DNA of 64,000 nucleotides from positions 3,596,001-3,660,000 of the forward strand of contig OZ017749.1 in assembly GCA_963969365.1 (NCBI GenBank), in the 5' to 3' direction. Position numbers and translations under genes: made by a program. The notes beneath the pieces were generated by a model that did no database searches, had not been told where the DNA came from, and saw only the letters and a program-made list of their open reading frames with translations. Shown here piece by piece: positions 1 through 12,895 of this stretch; within the stretch, counting starts at the first letter, position 1, and each line of letters starts with the position of its first letter. Source of the stretch: Asterochloris sp. CNOR1 (lineage: Eukaryota; Chlorophyta; Trebouxiophyceae; Trebouxiales; Trebouxiaceae).

Positions 1-28
1 TGAGCAGTCCCACCTTGTCTGGTTGCAG

Positions 29-868
29 GAGGTGCCGTGGGTCGAAGACAGAATTGATGAACTGGCTGTCGTCCTGCCTGACATGCTGGGCAAGCTGGAA
101 CGCATGAAGGCAGACATGCTGTTGGCCCTTGTATCAGACACAGAGGTGGCCACTGCTGTCTGCCGCATGGCTGCAACTTGGCAGGTCGTGTGTGGTGGCT
201 GTTATGTTGTCAGCTGAATGGCCAACTGAGCACTGCCAGCATCTGGAAGGGCCCTGCCTGCTCCACACTGCGACTGCAGAGGAGCATCAGTGTCTGCAGG
301 TCATTGCTCAGAAAGTTGTAAGACTGGCAGAGGCACTGCCTGGTGTCAATGTCTCCCAGATGGTTGCCAGGCAGCCCCGTATCCTCTTCAAATTTTCTTT
401 GGAAGCACTGACAGCAAATGCCAGCGCCCTCAGGTGAGGTTGACATCCTGTGGACCCAGAGGAGCGCGCCAATTTCTTGCTATATCTGCATGTGGCGGCC
501 TGTCTTGTAGTGTGCACGCGAATGGGCTGGATTTCGTCTGTCAAGTGCCCTCCGGGTGAACATCTGTCCTGCTATCCACCTGAGTGTTGCAGGCAGCCAT
601 CCCCACTGCATCTGCTTGCCATCTCTGGCTGCAGCACAAGTCTCCTGCCAGCAGAAGACTGGTGTGCATGCAGGCAGGCTCTGCCCAATGCAGATCTGGG
701 GAAGCTGCTCGCCAGGGAGCCTCTGATGCTTACTGTTGACGTGCAAGCATGCCTTCAAGAAGTCAGGCGCCTGTTGCCTGATATAGACCCGGTCGCCTAC
801 CTGACTAACAACCCTGAAGGTGTGCTGGACATGGAGCAGTCTGCCCTGCCCTCTGCCTTGGATGGCAA
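29..868 (+). CDS. mTERF-like helical-repeat protein, 3' part
   Basis: The 5' end lies outside the window. Three consecutive exons can be read. The first, 29-184, follows an acceptor ending TTGCAG. The second, 300-434, begins VIAQKVVRLAEALPG. The third, about 673-868, contains LPNADLGKLLAREPLML and LLPDIDPVAYLTNNPE. Each exon carries the pattern leucine-proline-x-aspartate/valine followed by an ARxP-L-L helix pair. This resembles the mTERF repeats of organelle-targeted nucleic-acid-binding proteins in plants and algae. In that family such repeats stack into a superhelix that binds organellar DNA or RNA. The assignment rests on repeat resemblance only, and the 3' end is not certain because the reading stays open past 822. 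Another helical-repeat protein is possible. Confidence 0.5.
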
Positions 869-869
869 C

Positions 870-1518
870 CTGGTGGAGTGAAGGCATGTGCTCAGACCTG
901 AAAGTTCTTTGAAGCTTGTATATCTGTCTAGACTCCATCCAGCAGAGTATGCACAGCTTGAGCTGCTTTACGATGCCAAAGCTGCATAGTGTTGTTCTAC
1001 GTTGCCCTGAGCTTGAAAGTGAGCTGTGCCTGTGCTGATCCTTTTGGCTGGCAGAACAATGTGTTGCCATTCGCTGTCTTGGTGGTTTCTGGTCCTGATG
1101 GTGAAGCCAGACTGCCAGCCTTTAGGTGGACTCTGGACATGGACCGTCCATCCATAGAGCACCTTGGGAGAGCTGCTGGTTCTCGGGAGATGGCATGGCC
1201 TTGTTGCTTGTGCATTGAGGGTGTGAGGCCTGCCAGCACTTTTGTATAGCACTGCAGCGATGCAGCCAATCCCTCAGCACCCCTTTTGTGAATGCTTCTC
1301 TGCAGCCGCTCACGCCATGTCCTCCTGAAGTTCTTGCCGCCGTAGATCCACCATCTGGTGCACTCCCTGAGCACTTCAGTATGACACAGTCCTTTGGTGC
1401 AGCTCTGATTTGATTGCTGCTCACTGCAGAGGGACTGAGTGCCAGACTGCAGGCCTGCCAGCTTAGCACATGCCTACGGCTGTCTGCAGGAACCACATGT
1501 GTAACGTTAGTGTTGATG
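870..1518. other. non-coding or unassigned stretch
   Basis: No exon that I can support. Several short open frames exist on both strands, but none shows a recognisable domain or a convincing pair of splice sites. It is probably the 3' untranslated or intergenic sequence after the mTERF-like gene, running up to the fossil element that begins near 1519. Confidence 0.4.
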
Positions 1519-3738
1519 CTAAGGCTTTAGAGATGTAACGTTGGCACTGGCGCCAGTGTCAAGCAACACCTTAAAGGGCTGCCCTGCAGATGTAGCAGAA
1601 TATAACATTGAGAGTCGCTCAGGGTCAGCACTGGAAGTTGCAAATGCATGAGACAAAGACCCAGAGCTGGGCCGCCATGAGGGCTGCCCAGGTGCATCAT
1701 GGTGAATAAGCATGTGCTGAGTGCACCGCTTAAGGGTGCCATTGGCATCCTCAAACAGTAGATGCCCTTTTGGAAACTGAGTGACAAGCTGCATGCATGG
1801 ATGCATATGCCCCTGAGCAAATGTAGCCAAGGTGCTTGCTTAACCTGGGGCACTGCAATGCAAGCTGAAGTTGTCATGGGCGCAGCAGACTTGCAGCGCC
1901 CATAGTGTTGGATGCTGTGCTCAATAAGCAAGGTAGGTGGAGCCAGCCAGATGTGAGTGGGGCCTGCAACATGCGAAGCAAGGAGTGGATGGTCTGCATC
2001 ACAACACGTGCATGGGCTTTGCAACCGCCCACTATGGCATATGCAGCCATGCTGAAGGCCTTGCCACAATAAGTCTCAATCTGTTGCATGGCCGCCTTGG
2101 TGAAGGTCAAGTGCACCAGAGCATCTGTGCAAGGCAGTGGGGGCAGAGTAGCATCATCAATGCTGCTGAGTGCCACCGCCAACACTGGAGGAGAGGGTGC
2201 AGGCTGGTCAAGCTGAGCATTGCCAAGATGCCAGCCCACCTGTGGTTGCTAGGCCTGCCCAGCCATGCCAGGCTCCAGAGCGCGCAGCCTGCCACGAGCC
2301 AGCACCAGCTGGTTCTCGGGCAGATCGCACTTCCGCCAATTGCCGCTGCAATTCTTGAGAAAGCAAGCACCAGCTGCCTTCTCCCCCTTCTTGCGATCAG
2401 GGAACTTGAGGAGGGCATGGTCAGAGTCAGCCAGCCTGACGTCAGTAGAGGAGCGCAGACGCTCAGCAAAGCCGTCTGAAGTAGAGGGCCTTGCAGCATC
2501 CTCATTCGGGTGCTTGCAGGAGGCAGGCACGCCGACATTGATGCCCAGAAGGTCTGCAGTACTGCACTAATGCGTTCATGAAATTGGTTAGCAGGTTTGG
2601 CACTTCGCATCGAGCAGCCAAAAGCACCAGCAACATGTGGGGCTGCATCGGCAATCCCACTGATACTCTCCTGCATGCCACCAACAGCCAAACAGCTTTT
2701 GTCAGCTTTGTAGAGTCAGCATATGGCTCATGTATATGTCAGGGGGTCACATGACACAGCGTTGCGCACTGAACAACTCAAACCCTGCACAAAGCGCATG
2801 ATCCTGTCATTCTCCGAGATTGGCATGTCAGTGATGTCTGCACAGGTGCGCATAAAACTTTTGTAGTACGATTCCACAGACCCAAGTTGCTTGAGGTTCT
2901 GCAATTTAGTACGCGCAACCATATACTGACTGAAAGTGCCAATGGTCAGCTTGAGCCCTTGCTCAGAATCAGACCACTCAACAGCGGCACTGTTGTACAA
3001 GGAAGCCAGTGACCTACAGCATGTGAGGGCTGGACCTTCTAAGAAGGTAGAAGCCACAGACACATACTGCATTGGGTCCACCTGGGCCAGCCCTAAATAA
3101 GTCAGCATAGCATGCAGGAAGTCATGCACAGCGCCAGCACCCTTAGCATCACCTCCAGACTTGGATGGCTTTGCAGCAAGCTCAAACAAGGGCCAACTAT
3201 TGGGCCGCTCACCCTCAAACTCCTTGTTGAGCGCCATGGACTTGGCCAGCGCAACCTGAGTCTCGCCAAGCACAGTATTAGTCTTGGCAAGCTTATGGTT
3301 GTCAGCGGCAAGCGCAGCATTGGCATTGAGAAGCATGTCCTGCATGCCAGCGACCAGCCTAAGCAGAGCCTCAAGGCTGAGCTCAGTCAGAACCATGCCT
3401 CGTTTGAACTGCAAGGCTGCTGCAATATATGCAGGAAATCGCATGCGCTCAATGGTGAGGTCACTGCCATCAGGGCTCACACTTATGTCCATCAAGGCAG
3501 AAATGTGTGCATAAGGGGACAGCTGGCCCTCCCTTGAAGGCTCAGCGGAGTCCTCTGCATCAGGAGCAGGGGTTCTGGCACGGCCACACACTGCGTCAAC
3601 CAAGGCCACAGCCTACTCAGAGGCAGAAGTAGGGGCAACATAAGGCGATTCCACACCAGCATCAGGCATGGGGTTGTCCACCACCAGCTTCTTCAAGGCA
3701 TCGGCAGCCTGGGCAATAGCTTTGGTGGAAGCCATAAC
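1519..3738 (-). mobile_element. fossil LTR-type retroelement fragment (gag and aspartic protease)
   Basis: Read on the minus strand, a long gag-like region (about 3738 to 2728) has a hydrophilic, coiled-coil-like N-terminal half. Its second half resembles the capsid region of plant and algal Ty3/Pol-type gag proteins. A basic cysteine-bearing stretch lies near 2300-2530. The segment ends at about 1519-1600 with the retropepsin-type active-site motif LLDTGASANVT. The order gag then protease is that of LTR retroelements. No reverse transcriptase, integrase or clear terminal repeats were found, so this is a truncated copy. It is broken, with several interruptions, and should be treated as an old fossil. 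Its position just outside the duplicated block that begins near 4.6 kb may be coincidence. Confidence 0.75.
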
Positions 3739-4600
3739 AAAACTGCAGCTCAGCAATGCAAGTTAACGCCCTTGTAAGAGGGCATGTAAGGAATTTTTTT
3801 TGGTGGTTGCACCATTTTTCACTTCAAAGGGTGTTGCTTCAGAGTGCACAGGGATAGGTACTGGCCCAAGGTAAAGAATGAAACCTCCGAGACCACAATG
3901 TAGTATGAATGAACACTGGACGCCACAGACACAGCTCAACACAAGCCAGGGGGCTTGGAGCAAGTGAAAAGCTGGCAAATGCAGGCCAGACCTCAAGGGA
4001 ATAGGAGGGCTGGTAGGAGTGCAGCGCTGGTGGTAGCGCTGGGTGATTGCTGGGCTGTACTGGCTGTATTGCTGATAAACTTGTATGATAGAAGGATGAT
4101 GGTTTTGGAACCTGGTTAGAGGTGAGTGTCTGAAGTCCTGGGGAATGCCCAGGAACTTCCAGAAGTGAGTAGTTAGGCCCTTTTATAGTTAGCTGATTGA
4201 CAGCAATCAGAAGCTGAAGTTCAGGAAACCCTCTTGCAGCGTGTGAATCACCCAAGAAGGTCTGAAATAGCAGCTCTTGATTATGGAGCACCCTGCAGTG
4301 CTACAACATGCCAGCAAGTTTGAAGGATGCATATGTTCTAAAGGCGTGTCTTCTCAGGACACTCAGCTTAGCCTGCAGAGGCAGTTTGGTCTTGACCAGA
4401 CTCCAGCGCTGAGTGGTTAGGCCATCTGGCAGCTGCATGACATGGGCACCTGTCCCCTGCTTGAAGTATGTCTGGCAAAACAGCACACAACAGGGAAGCA
4501 CAGTCATACACAAAACCCTTTACATCGTGACGCTCAGTGCCACTACTAGGAAAGTCACCACCTGCACTTGTTGTACGTAGCCACAGATTCAATCTGTACT
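3739..4600. other. intergenic stretch beside the fossil element
   Basis: No gene can be supported. Given the minus-strand orientation of the neighbouring gag fragment, this is where the element's leader and upstream terminal repeat would lie. I could not recognise a terminal repeat pair or a primer-binding site, so that origin remains a guess. Confidence 0.3.
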
Positions 4601-4834
4601 ACGGCCCAGAGAGTGAGACTCTCACTGAGGTCGGCTGTACACTAAAGCCCCCTTGGGGTTTTTTATCCTTCTCTTTTCCTTCTAAAACCGTTACTCGATT
4701 ACTAAAAATGACAATAGTTCAAGGCCAACCGAATTTGTGCGCTTGTGCCTGAGGTGTTGCAGAGCTCTTTCATGCCAACTGTCGTATGATGCTTTGGGAA
4801 CCGTGCTGAGCAGCTCACCTCGTGGCCTACCAAG

Positions 4835-7800
4835 ATGCGGTCGTCCCGGCTGGCGGCATGGGGCTTTGCTGTGTTGTTTCAAGTGGGTCCCTTGCCATGA
4901 CAGCGATAGAGCTGGCTGCCTGCCGGTGCCTCCGGACGTGCACAACGTCCTGACTGTCTGCACAGTTAAAGATGCCATGCCACCTACAGCTCTCCTCGTT
5001 GGGCCGGTTGTGCTCATCCTCTTCATGTGCAGGCCTTGATAGTCTCCGGGCACGCCAGAGACGTCAAGTGCGAGGCTCGTGACTATATCAACGCCGAGCA
5101 GGGATTTCTAACAGATCGCCACCTTTTCCCAAGTACGTCCAGTTCTGTGCTCAGCTGCATGGGCACGCCCTTTCCCAAAAGGGCATCCCCTTCCAGGATG
5201 TTTGCGTCCTGCCTTGGAAACAGGGTCACCTGCTGCCCCTGTTTCCAAGGCAGGACGCAAACATACTGGAAGCTTGCTGCGTGTTGCAAAGACAATTGTC
5301 TGGCCAAGGTGATGGCAAGCTTGCTTACATGTTCCAAGAGAGACAATTGCACTGCTAGGACCTGGAGGCTTGACGCACCCATCCGCCTCCACGTTTGCTT
5401 GCTTCATGCAGGCTCGTCCTTTTTTGATGACCCCAGATACAAAAAGGTGACTTGTTTTCCCAGTCACAGGGCGGGGCTTTCTGCAAACATCACAGCTGCA
5501 GCCTCTACAGGCTGCTAAGCATCCCTGGTGCTCACACAATCTGGCTTTTTCCAGGTCGGGTTTTACAACAAGCAGTGTACAGAGCTAGCAGGAGACTTCC
5601 TTGACACAGGCTCAGAAGTGAGACATGCTGCAAGAAGTGATTGTCACGTCGTGACAATTATCGAGCACATCAGGGGCTGGCATCATACTGATGAGGTGTT
5701 CTGGTTGTCTGCAGTTTGTTTTACTATTGTATGCCGGCAGCTGGACTACAAAAGAGGGGTTCTGGCAAGTGTTGGCCTTCAGGCTATGCCACAGCAGCAC
5801 CTGTCAGGCTCAGGATTGTCTCACCGAACCCAACCACTTGACTGCAGGCTGCCTAATGTGGCACATCATTTTGCACAAACGCTCAACCTGTCCACTCTGG
5901 CAATTGATTCAAGAGGCAGGGGTACGCGGGCATGCTAGCAAGCTGAGCGCAATCACCTCAACTGGCCTTGCACCCAACTGCTCAGCTGAGGTCTGGTTGG
6001 GTGCTGCAGGTGCCAGCTGCGGGATTGAGGAAGTTCCGGGATTCACTGCGAGTGAGGCAGCAAGGCTGAATTTCAGCACCTGATCCCGCTCTTGTGTTTA
6101 GACAAGCAACATTTGCTGTTGCAGATGTCGAGGATGTCCAGGCAGCAGTAGACTATGTGGGGTCGCTCGGCAATCGATATGCGGCAGGCCTCATGGGCCA
6201 CAGCTCGGGAGGCGCCACAGCATTCATGCACGCAGCCCAGCTTGGTACCATTCCTGCGGTGTGGGTGATTGAGCCTGGCCCGATAAAGACTCTCTCGAGT
6301 GAGCTCTGTTACAGCACCTGCCTGCTCACCGTGCAATGGCAACAGCAGGCATCTGGCGGAACTTCCATGCAGCAGGCATGCCATTGCCACAACCCAGTCT
6401 GGTAACCCAGTCTGGCACTCAGATTTTTTAGTGCTGCCAGCTGGTCTGCATGCACATGGTCTCACTGATCAGGGACTTTCTCGAAGGCATGCACTGATGT
6501 TGCCAGCACAGCCATGGACCAATGTGTTGGCTGCCATCTGCTGAAAGGCTTGCACTTAAACATGCTGATCCCTTATTGCAGCTTGGCGGTGGGGACTTTT
6601 TCTGGAACGGGGCGTCATTCAAGAGCCGTGGCAGCAGCGCGACGAGGCTGACCTTTGGCAGCTGCAGGGAGAAACAGAAGCGTGGCCATGCCGGTGGCAC
6701 CTGTCGCGTGAGGTCAGCTGAGCCAAAAGCAGCCCAGACTCTGATGCTGTTGCCTCTGTATCCTGCTGGTATTGGCAGCCTTGACTTGCACTTTAGTGTC
6801 CAAGGGCGCAGCTCAATTCCACCCACTGGTATAGTTGGAGGTTCCGGGAGGCCTTGTTCTGCACAGGAATCTCTGCACGCCTGTCTTGGCAGAAATTTTC
6901 TTGCATGTGCACCCCCAGCGTCAGATTGGAAGTGCAGTGAGGTGCAACACGTGTTGCAAGAGGCACTCCTCTGCTCCACTAGATGTGCTAGCGCCTGTCT
7001 GCAGGGGTTCAATGAGCTGGCCACAGTGGACCTTGCAGCAGAAGCTGCCAAGCTGCCCAGCAATATGCACCTGTACTTCCTGAAAGCTGACATGGAGGTA
7101 GGAGGACATCAAGCTGGCAGTCACAGCTTCCATAGCTAGTGGCTCCACCTGCTGTATTCATGGGTGCAAGGGACTTGATGCTCTGTGGTTGGTTTCATGA
7201 CCAGACATACAGTCTGTACCATTGAGGACATCAACACAGGACCCAAATTTCAAGGCTCCATCTGCGCTGTCTGCCTCAAACTCCAGACTCACAGTTGCAT
7301 GATCACTTGCACAATGTGCTTTCAGCCTCAAGTTGGGCTGTGAAGCCGCCAAGCTGGTAAAGGTGTCTGCCTGCCTGCAGCCTCTCTTCGAAATTGACAA
7401 CCTCAATGCCACTGGCGCCTTCAGCCGCCTTCCAGCCTACCGCGACATGCTTTTTGTGGACGAGTTTCACCACTTCCTGAATCACTTTGACGTCTTCCTG
7501 ACCTTCATGGTGGACTCTTTGAAGCATGAGATGGCCCAACCCCACTTCTACCAAAACTACATACAGAAGCGGGCAACTGCCGGCCAGCAGAGCTGCACCC
7601 AGGGCGCACAGAGCCAACAGGCGGCTCGGGCGCTGCCAGAGCACCACAGGTTGCTGGCAATGGACGACCTCAAGACAATCAAGGCAGAGCCCAACAAACT
7701 GATCTGGCGGACACCCTACACCACAGAAGGCTCAAAGGGTGAGTCCCCTGCTGCAGTACACAGGGTGACCTTGAAGTGTTTGCGATGCTGTTTGCTGCCA

Positions 7801-10631
7801 TGCGACTTAGAGGCACCTCTGTGCCCGGGAGATTTGACTGCAGTCCTGCATATGCACGTGCTGAATGGCATCATGTCCAGCACATTGCAGCTGCAGCAGC
7901 AGCTTTGGCGCCCGCCAAACCCACGTGTGCAAGGCGTTTGCTTGGAACGCAATTGGGTTTGCACAGATTGGGCCCTGTCTGAGCACAAGCACTGCACCCA
8001 GTTGCTTTTGTGAGCTTGTACCCGCGAGTCTCAGCTGTCTGCTGTTTGCAATGCAGGGCTGGTGAACCCAGCAAGCACCTTGGACCCTAGCCGTGGCTGG
8101 ATCACCACTGTTGTCCCCATGGCCACTTACAATGATGACGCCCCGACTCAGGTTGGTCTGGGCAGTCACCTGCCACCTACATTTGTGTAGGCATTGACAG
8201 GATCAAGTTGCGCCAAACAGGCCTCTGCTTTGCCCATGGCTGCAAAGCAGAAAGGTTCCTGATGAGCTGTGGACTTGGGAAGAGCGCCTTTCATGTCCAA
8301 ACGCAAAGGGTGTCCAGGGGCTCTTCTGTTCCATGCAGGGCGGGAGGACATGGCAGAAAGTGGTTGTGGGCTTCTCAGGCTCCCCAAAAAGCGCCAGGCC
8401 CAGTGTGCCCCAGGTCAAAGGCGCGGTCACACTTGACTTTGAGTCAAGCTCATTCGCTAGGACCATCAGGAGGACTCACGCCTCTAAGGAGGCTGGCATC
8501 AGCTTCAGCAGCTACAGGTGGGATCTTTAGGTGCCAGGCAGGGTGATCCCAACACTTGCAGCCTATAGATCGGGTCTTCGGTTGCCTTACGTCAGAGCGA
8601 GGGGGTCTCTGACGGTCTCGCGCCTGCCAGATGGACCACGTCAACATTCAGCACCTGGATGCACCTCAGTGGTGTGTCTCGCAGCTTTGATCCTTGCACG
8701 CACCCTCCGGCACTGCAACCTGGCTGACGGTCAGCTGCCTCTCAGCAGCAGCCAAAGATTATATGTTTGCTCATGCAGGCCGTTCATGATGGATGGAGAG
8801 CCTCACGTCTCCTATGCAATGGCAATCTTCGATGCCTCCCTGAACCTGACCACTGCCAGTCCCAACAACCAGAAAATGCGCATCCAGGCCACGGGCATTG
8901 GCCGCCTGAACTTCAAGAGCAAGCAGGCGAGTAGTGTTCACTTGGGTGGATTGCTGAGGTGGCTGCCATGAGGACATTTGCAACCACTCTCAGCAGTGAG
9001 GCTGTCAGTCGATGCTCTTGAGCGCTTATGTAAAGTGCCTCATCAAGGCACTTCTGAAAGTAAGTCTGATGTTTATTGCCTGCCTCTGCAATGCAGCTGG
9101 TGAGCGTTATCGAATTCCTGGAGCCCCTCATCCCACGCAGAGAGCCCCTGTGCTGCGACAAGGTACGGCAGCAGCCCTCCATTGGCATCTGCTGCATTGC
9201 CAAGGCTGCATCACCTGCACCAGTCCAGCTTGCCGTACAGGCTGGCAAGGAGATGTCCTGTTCTGAGGCTGCCTACAGAAGCTGAGCCCTTCTGGTGCCT
9301 TCATACTGCGTCCTCACCAAGATGGGTCGTTGGGGCTGAGAATTGATCTGTCAGTCACGTAGAAGCAGTGCATGCAGAAGTAGGGCCTGCTGGGCAGCTT
9401 GCATTGCCAAGCTACAACCCTGCCTACAGGGTCGGGGCCAGCTATTCATTGTCATGCTCACCGCGGACTTGCTTCCCGCTGCTTGCCACCTCGTATAGGG
9501 ATATCTGCCCCTGCTGCTGCAGAACTGGGGCCTGCTGGAGCTGCCCACCGGCCAGGGAGAGGAGCATCAGCTCCACATCTTCTACACCATGTTGCCCTGC
9601 TTCACAGTCTTTGGGTACAACCCCAGTGCACCCACTGGGGCAGACTTCAAGTCAGCCAGATGCCTCTCTCCCGCCTACAGCAACCTGGTGCAGAACAAGA
9701 CCGGGCTCGACATGCACGACGTCAGGATCTCTGGCCACCCTGTGGTGTCTCGGCGCCGTGACGATGGCAGGCCCTCAGAGCTGCTGTTCCTGGCGCACCA
9801 CTCATGGAGGCAGCATGGTGGAGCAGCTCATTGGGCAGTGCTGGTGGATGTTGCAACCTGGCAGGTGGGCACCTCTGACATTACACACAGGGGCATGTGC
9901 GCTCTTGTGCAAGGTGGACTCGCACTTTGCTCTGTGCATTGCAGTACCAGCACCTACGACCCTTTGCCTGCCTGAGTGTCCTGGCCAGCGTGATTCTGCT
10001 GGTCTCCAGCCATTTGCTCATGAGCTGCTGCTACCATGCTTCTGCTGCTTCAGCAGTTGCTGTCTTGCTGAGCGCTACCAGTGGCCTTGCAGGTGACTCA
10101 AATCTCCATGAAGCCTGTCCTCCACCATGAGCAGTTCACCCTCTACAACGAGTTTGTGAACAATGTCATCTCTCTTGGGTCCTACCATCTGGAAGGCGAA
10201 GTGATGCGCATCTTCTTTGGTGAGCCAGACTCTCAGCTTGAGCTGCATGCAGCCAGCCATCTGCAGGCACCGTTCAGCCACCATGCAACATTCACCGCAT
10301 CAGCAGCATATGCCAGGCCGAGAATAACAGAGAAGCACATGACGCCTGGCTCATGCCCACACTCTTCCACAGCAGTGGCCAAAGTATGCGGCTGCCGGGA
10401 CTGGGTCACGCAACAGGTGATGTACTTGCTCTGCCTGCAGGTAACGGCGACAAGTTCGCCAGTTATGCGGACGTTGACATGCACTCCGTCGAGTATTTTA
10501 CTCTGGACAGCTCTAAGTCAGAAGTGGTTGCACATAATGATGTGATGCTGGGAGACAGAGTCAACGGCGGCACCACTCAGAAAGCTTACATGTCCATGGC
10601 CGCGTGGAAGCGGCACAGACTGCTACTCTGA
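4835..10631 (+). CDS. secreted alpha/beta-hydrolase-like protein, copy 1
   Basis: Multi-exon gene of about 750 residues, unrecognised as a whole. Exon 1 (4835-4882) encodes the hydrophobic start MRSSRLAAWGFAVLFQ. Exon 2 (5033-5132) continues in phase with ALIVSGHARDV, so the N-terminus reads as a signal peptide. Further exons are 5412-5446, 5555 to about 5640, and one near 6018. The exon at about 6127-6299 contains the nucleophile elbow GHSSGGATA preceded by VEDVQAAVDYVGSLG, as in alpha/beta-hydrolases of the lipase/chlorophyllase kind. Later exons lie near 6581, 7007, 7330-7738, 8058, 8325, 8781, 9096, 9520-9865, 10090-10220 and 10441-10631. The C-terminal half (motifs LLELPTGQGEEHQLHIF and LHHEQFTLYN) matches no family I know. 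The stop is the TGA at 10629. No lesion was seen in exons shared with copy 2, so both may work. Confidence 0.65.
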
Positions 10632-11300
10632 TCAACTCTGATCTTCCCTGGCCTCCGCTGTCTGCTGCATATAGTCAGAAGTGTATTGCCCTCCTTGGCC
10701 CCCCTTATGCCCTCCAATAGAACAGATGCCCACCGCCATAGTCAGGCTGGGGCTGCATGATGAAGTGCAGCACATGCTGCCCAGCCTGCGCCGCTGAGTG
10801 CCGATTCGCGTTGCTGCCCACCGCGTTGCTGCCCACCGCATTGCTGCCCACCATTAGCATTCACCAGATCCCGAGAATGTCAGTGCCTCATGCCTCAGTT
10901 TGCTGCCCATTGCAACACCATTCGCCATTGGCAGCAACCTTTTCAACCACCTGTAATCTTCACCACCTGTACAGTGTCTTCACAGCACACAGCACCGCAT
11001 CACCTGTTCTCTTGTTTGGGCTTGTGGCAGGGCAGCCTCATCCCGCTCTGCAAAGGACTCGCCTTCACTTTACATGTGCTGCTGCTCAGCTGGAGTCTCT
11101 TGCTGATGAAGGTTGCCCGGGAGGGTGCACCAGAGCCCAGGCGGTTTACTGTTACCAAGCCCAGAGATGAGCCCCGAACTAGGTTACACGGCCATGCACT
11201 GCACTTGCACTTGCGGATCACCAGATCTCAGGCCAGCATAAGAGGTGGTCTGCAGACCTTGCTTCCCAATGCAAACCTCTGTCCACTCCCTCCTCTGCTC
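10632..11300. other. intergenic stretch, duplicated
   Basis: This is 3' flank of the first hydrolase-like gene and upstream sequence of the PP2C remnant. It matches 18599-19340 with many differences. It contains the short direct repeat GCGTTGCTGCCCACC, three times near 10808-10853. No gene was seen. Confidence 0.5.
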
Positions 11301-12725
11301 ATAAGCCACGGCCTCAAGAACAGGCCGCAACACTTGTGTCAGCAGCACAGGCAAGGCTTGGTGCCACGCAGCAGCGTCAAAGGAGGCACCTATGCAGCAT
11401 GGAAGCATCTCGCTGCAGGGCGCCTCCACATCCCAGAACAAGGACAGATGTGGTGTTGCTGTGAGTATTCACTGCTGCTCCTCGGCCTACAGTGCTACCT
11501 CCTTATCTGAGACTGCCTCATGCACATTCTGTTCTGTCATGTGCTGCATTATGCAAGCAGCACAGCTGCTCTGCACCAGCCGCCTATGCGCAGCAGCTCA
11601 TGTGCTGAGGCAGGCGCGCTGCTGTGCGCAATCCACTGCACAGAGCTGCTGCCCTCTGCGTGAATCCAAACCTGCATGAATGACAACTCACCGCCACAAG
11701 GCAGGTCTCTCCCAGACAGGCAGGGAGCTGCCCTTGCCTGATCAGCTGGACCCCATCTCATGTACTTGCCTACACTGCAGGTCACCAGAGAGGCTGGAAG
11801 GGCCAGCCATGTATGCAGTGCATGATACACTGCCCCCTGACACACTGCAGGCTTGTGGCAATGCCGGCACAATTGGGTTCTTGGCTCAATGCTGGCCAGC
11901 TGTGGCTGCTGGCTGTCATCACGGTATCGTCAGGCCATGGCCATTCGCTTCGAGCACGCCAGCTAAGGGGTGCCAGATGTTCTCACTGCCACTTGTGGCC
12001 TCTGAACAGAAAAGAGGAAGCAGGGGCAGCAGCAGCAGCAGAGGACGGGCAACCTTGTGGTGTTTCAACAGCCAGCTGGGCTGCGCCAGATGCTCCTGTG
12101 TGCAGGGCACAACTGAACCAGACAGCACTCCAGCATATAATACAATAAAATTTGCTGCTGTGCACCAACACCAGGGCCATGCTGCAGGGCGGACGAGGGG
12201 TGGGTTCTTGATTGAAACAGCAGACGCTGCCCATGGCCACACTACAGGTTCAGTTGCGGCATCTTGGGACCAGCACACCCATCGTGGCGTGTTGGCTGTT
12301 GGCTCAGGAGCCCAAGTTCATAGCATGCTGCAGGTCACAGGGCAAACTGTTGAGGGACAGCCCCAGCTGCCCCAACGCGTCAGCCAACCCCAGTCAGTTC
12401 CCCGCCAAGTTGAGCTCTGGCTTGACTGCAGGGATTTTGAGATGGCTGATGGGGCCCAGCTCACTTGGTAAGGCAGCTGGCAACTTCTGGCAGCAGACAA
12501 ACTCTGACTGTAGCCCTGCCCGTGCGCAGCTAATCCTAGTCTGGACTACCTCACTCTTTGTGACGCGTGTCAGCTGATCTTGACGGCAGGTCATAGATGA
12601 GGCCAATGAGGGGCAGCCCTGTGCCTATGTGGGTGTGTTTCATGGCGACAGCAGCACCCACCTCAGACTGGCTTGGATCAAACTTTAGCGACTCTGTTGA
12701 GCAGCACTGCAGGACGGGCAGACTC
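11301..12725 (+). pseudogene. 5'-fragment pseudogene of PP2C phosphatase
   Basis: Left-copy remnant of the PP2C gene at 19341-22819. The counterpart of exon 1 (about 11301-11460) still reads QHGSISLQGASTSQNKDR where the intact gene has QHGAISLQGTSRSRNEDR. The metal-site glutamate is thus changed (NED to NKD) and the potential start codons are lost (ATA for ATG). The counterpart of exon 2 (about 12592-12725) reads VGVFHGD in place of VGVFDGHGG, so the key DGHGG motif is gone. It soon runs into a stop and is cut off by the duplication breakpoint. Exons 3-5 are absent. The gene was truncated at birth by the duplication and has decayed freely since. The diverged metal-site residues argue against function. 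Confidence 0.9.
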
Positions 12726-12895
12726 AGACCGAGACTCTGAGTCACTCACTGAGTCAGTCTTCCCCCTTGAAGAACGTAACCGCAACCGTTTTGGGGCAAA
12801 TATCGAAGGCCTTTGCATGTTTGAACCTTCGCGAAGATCACGCCACCTGCCGCATAAAGGATCTGGGACCGTGCTCAGTTCCACTTGTGGCTACA

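Larger units (their letters stand above)
4600..12725 (+). repeat. tandem duplication, left copy (~8.1 kb)
   Basis: This block and the next one (12726-20690) are direct tandem copies at an offset of about 7.97-8.18 kb. Each begins with a similar leader, continues with the signal peptide exon (4835 versus 12896) and all later exons of a secreted hydrolase-like gene, and ends inside a PP2C exon. Exons are close to identical over long stretches. Most introns have diverged with many insertions and deletions. The right edge, near 12725, falls inside sequence matching PP2C exon 2, after which the leader of the second copy starts. The breakpoint is therefore visible to within about 20 bp. The left edge near 4600 is less exact. 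Confidence 0.9.

Noticed and set aside
10632-10841. Short minus-strand frame rich in Arg, Trp and Ala
   Set aside because: Made by a short direct repeat and not conserved in the duplicate at 18599-18770.
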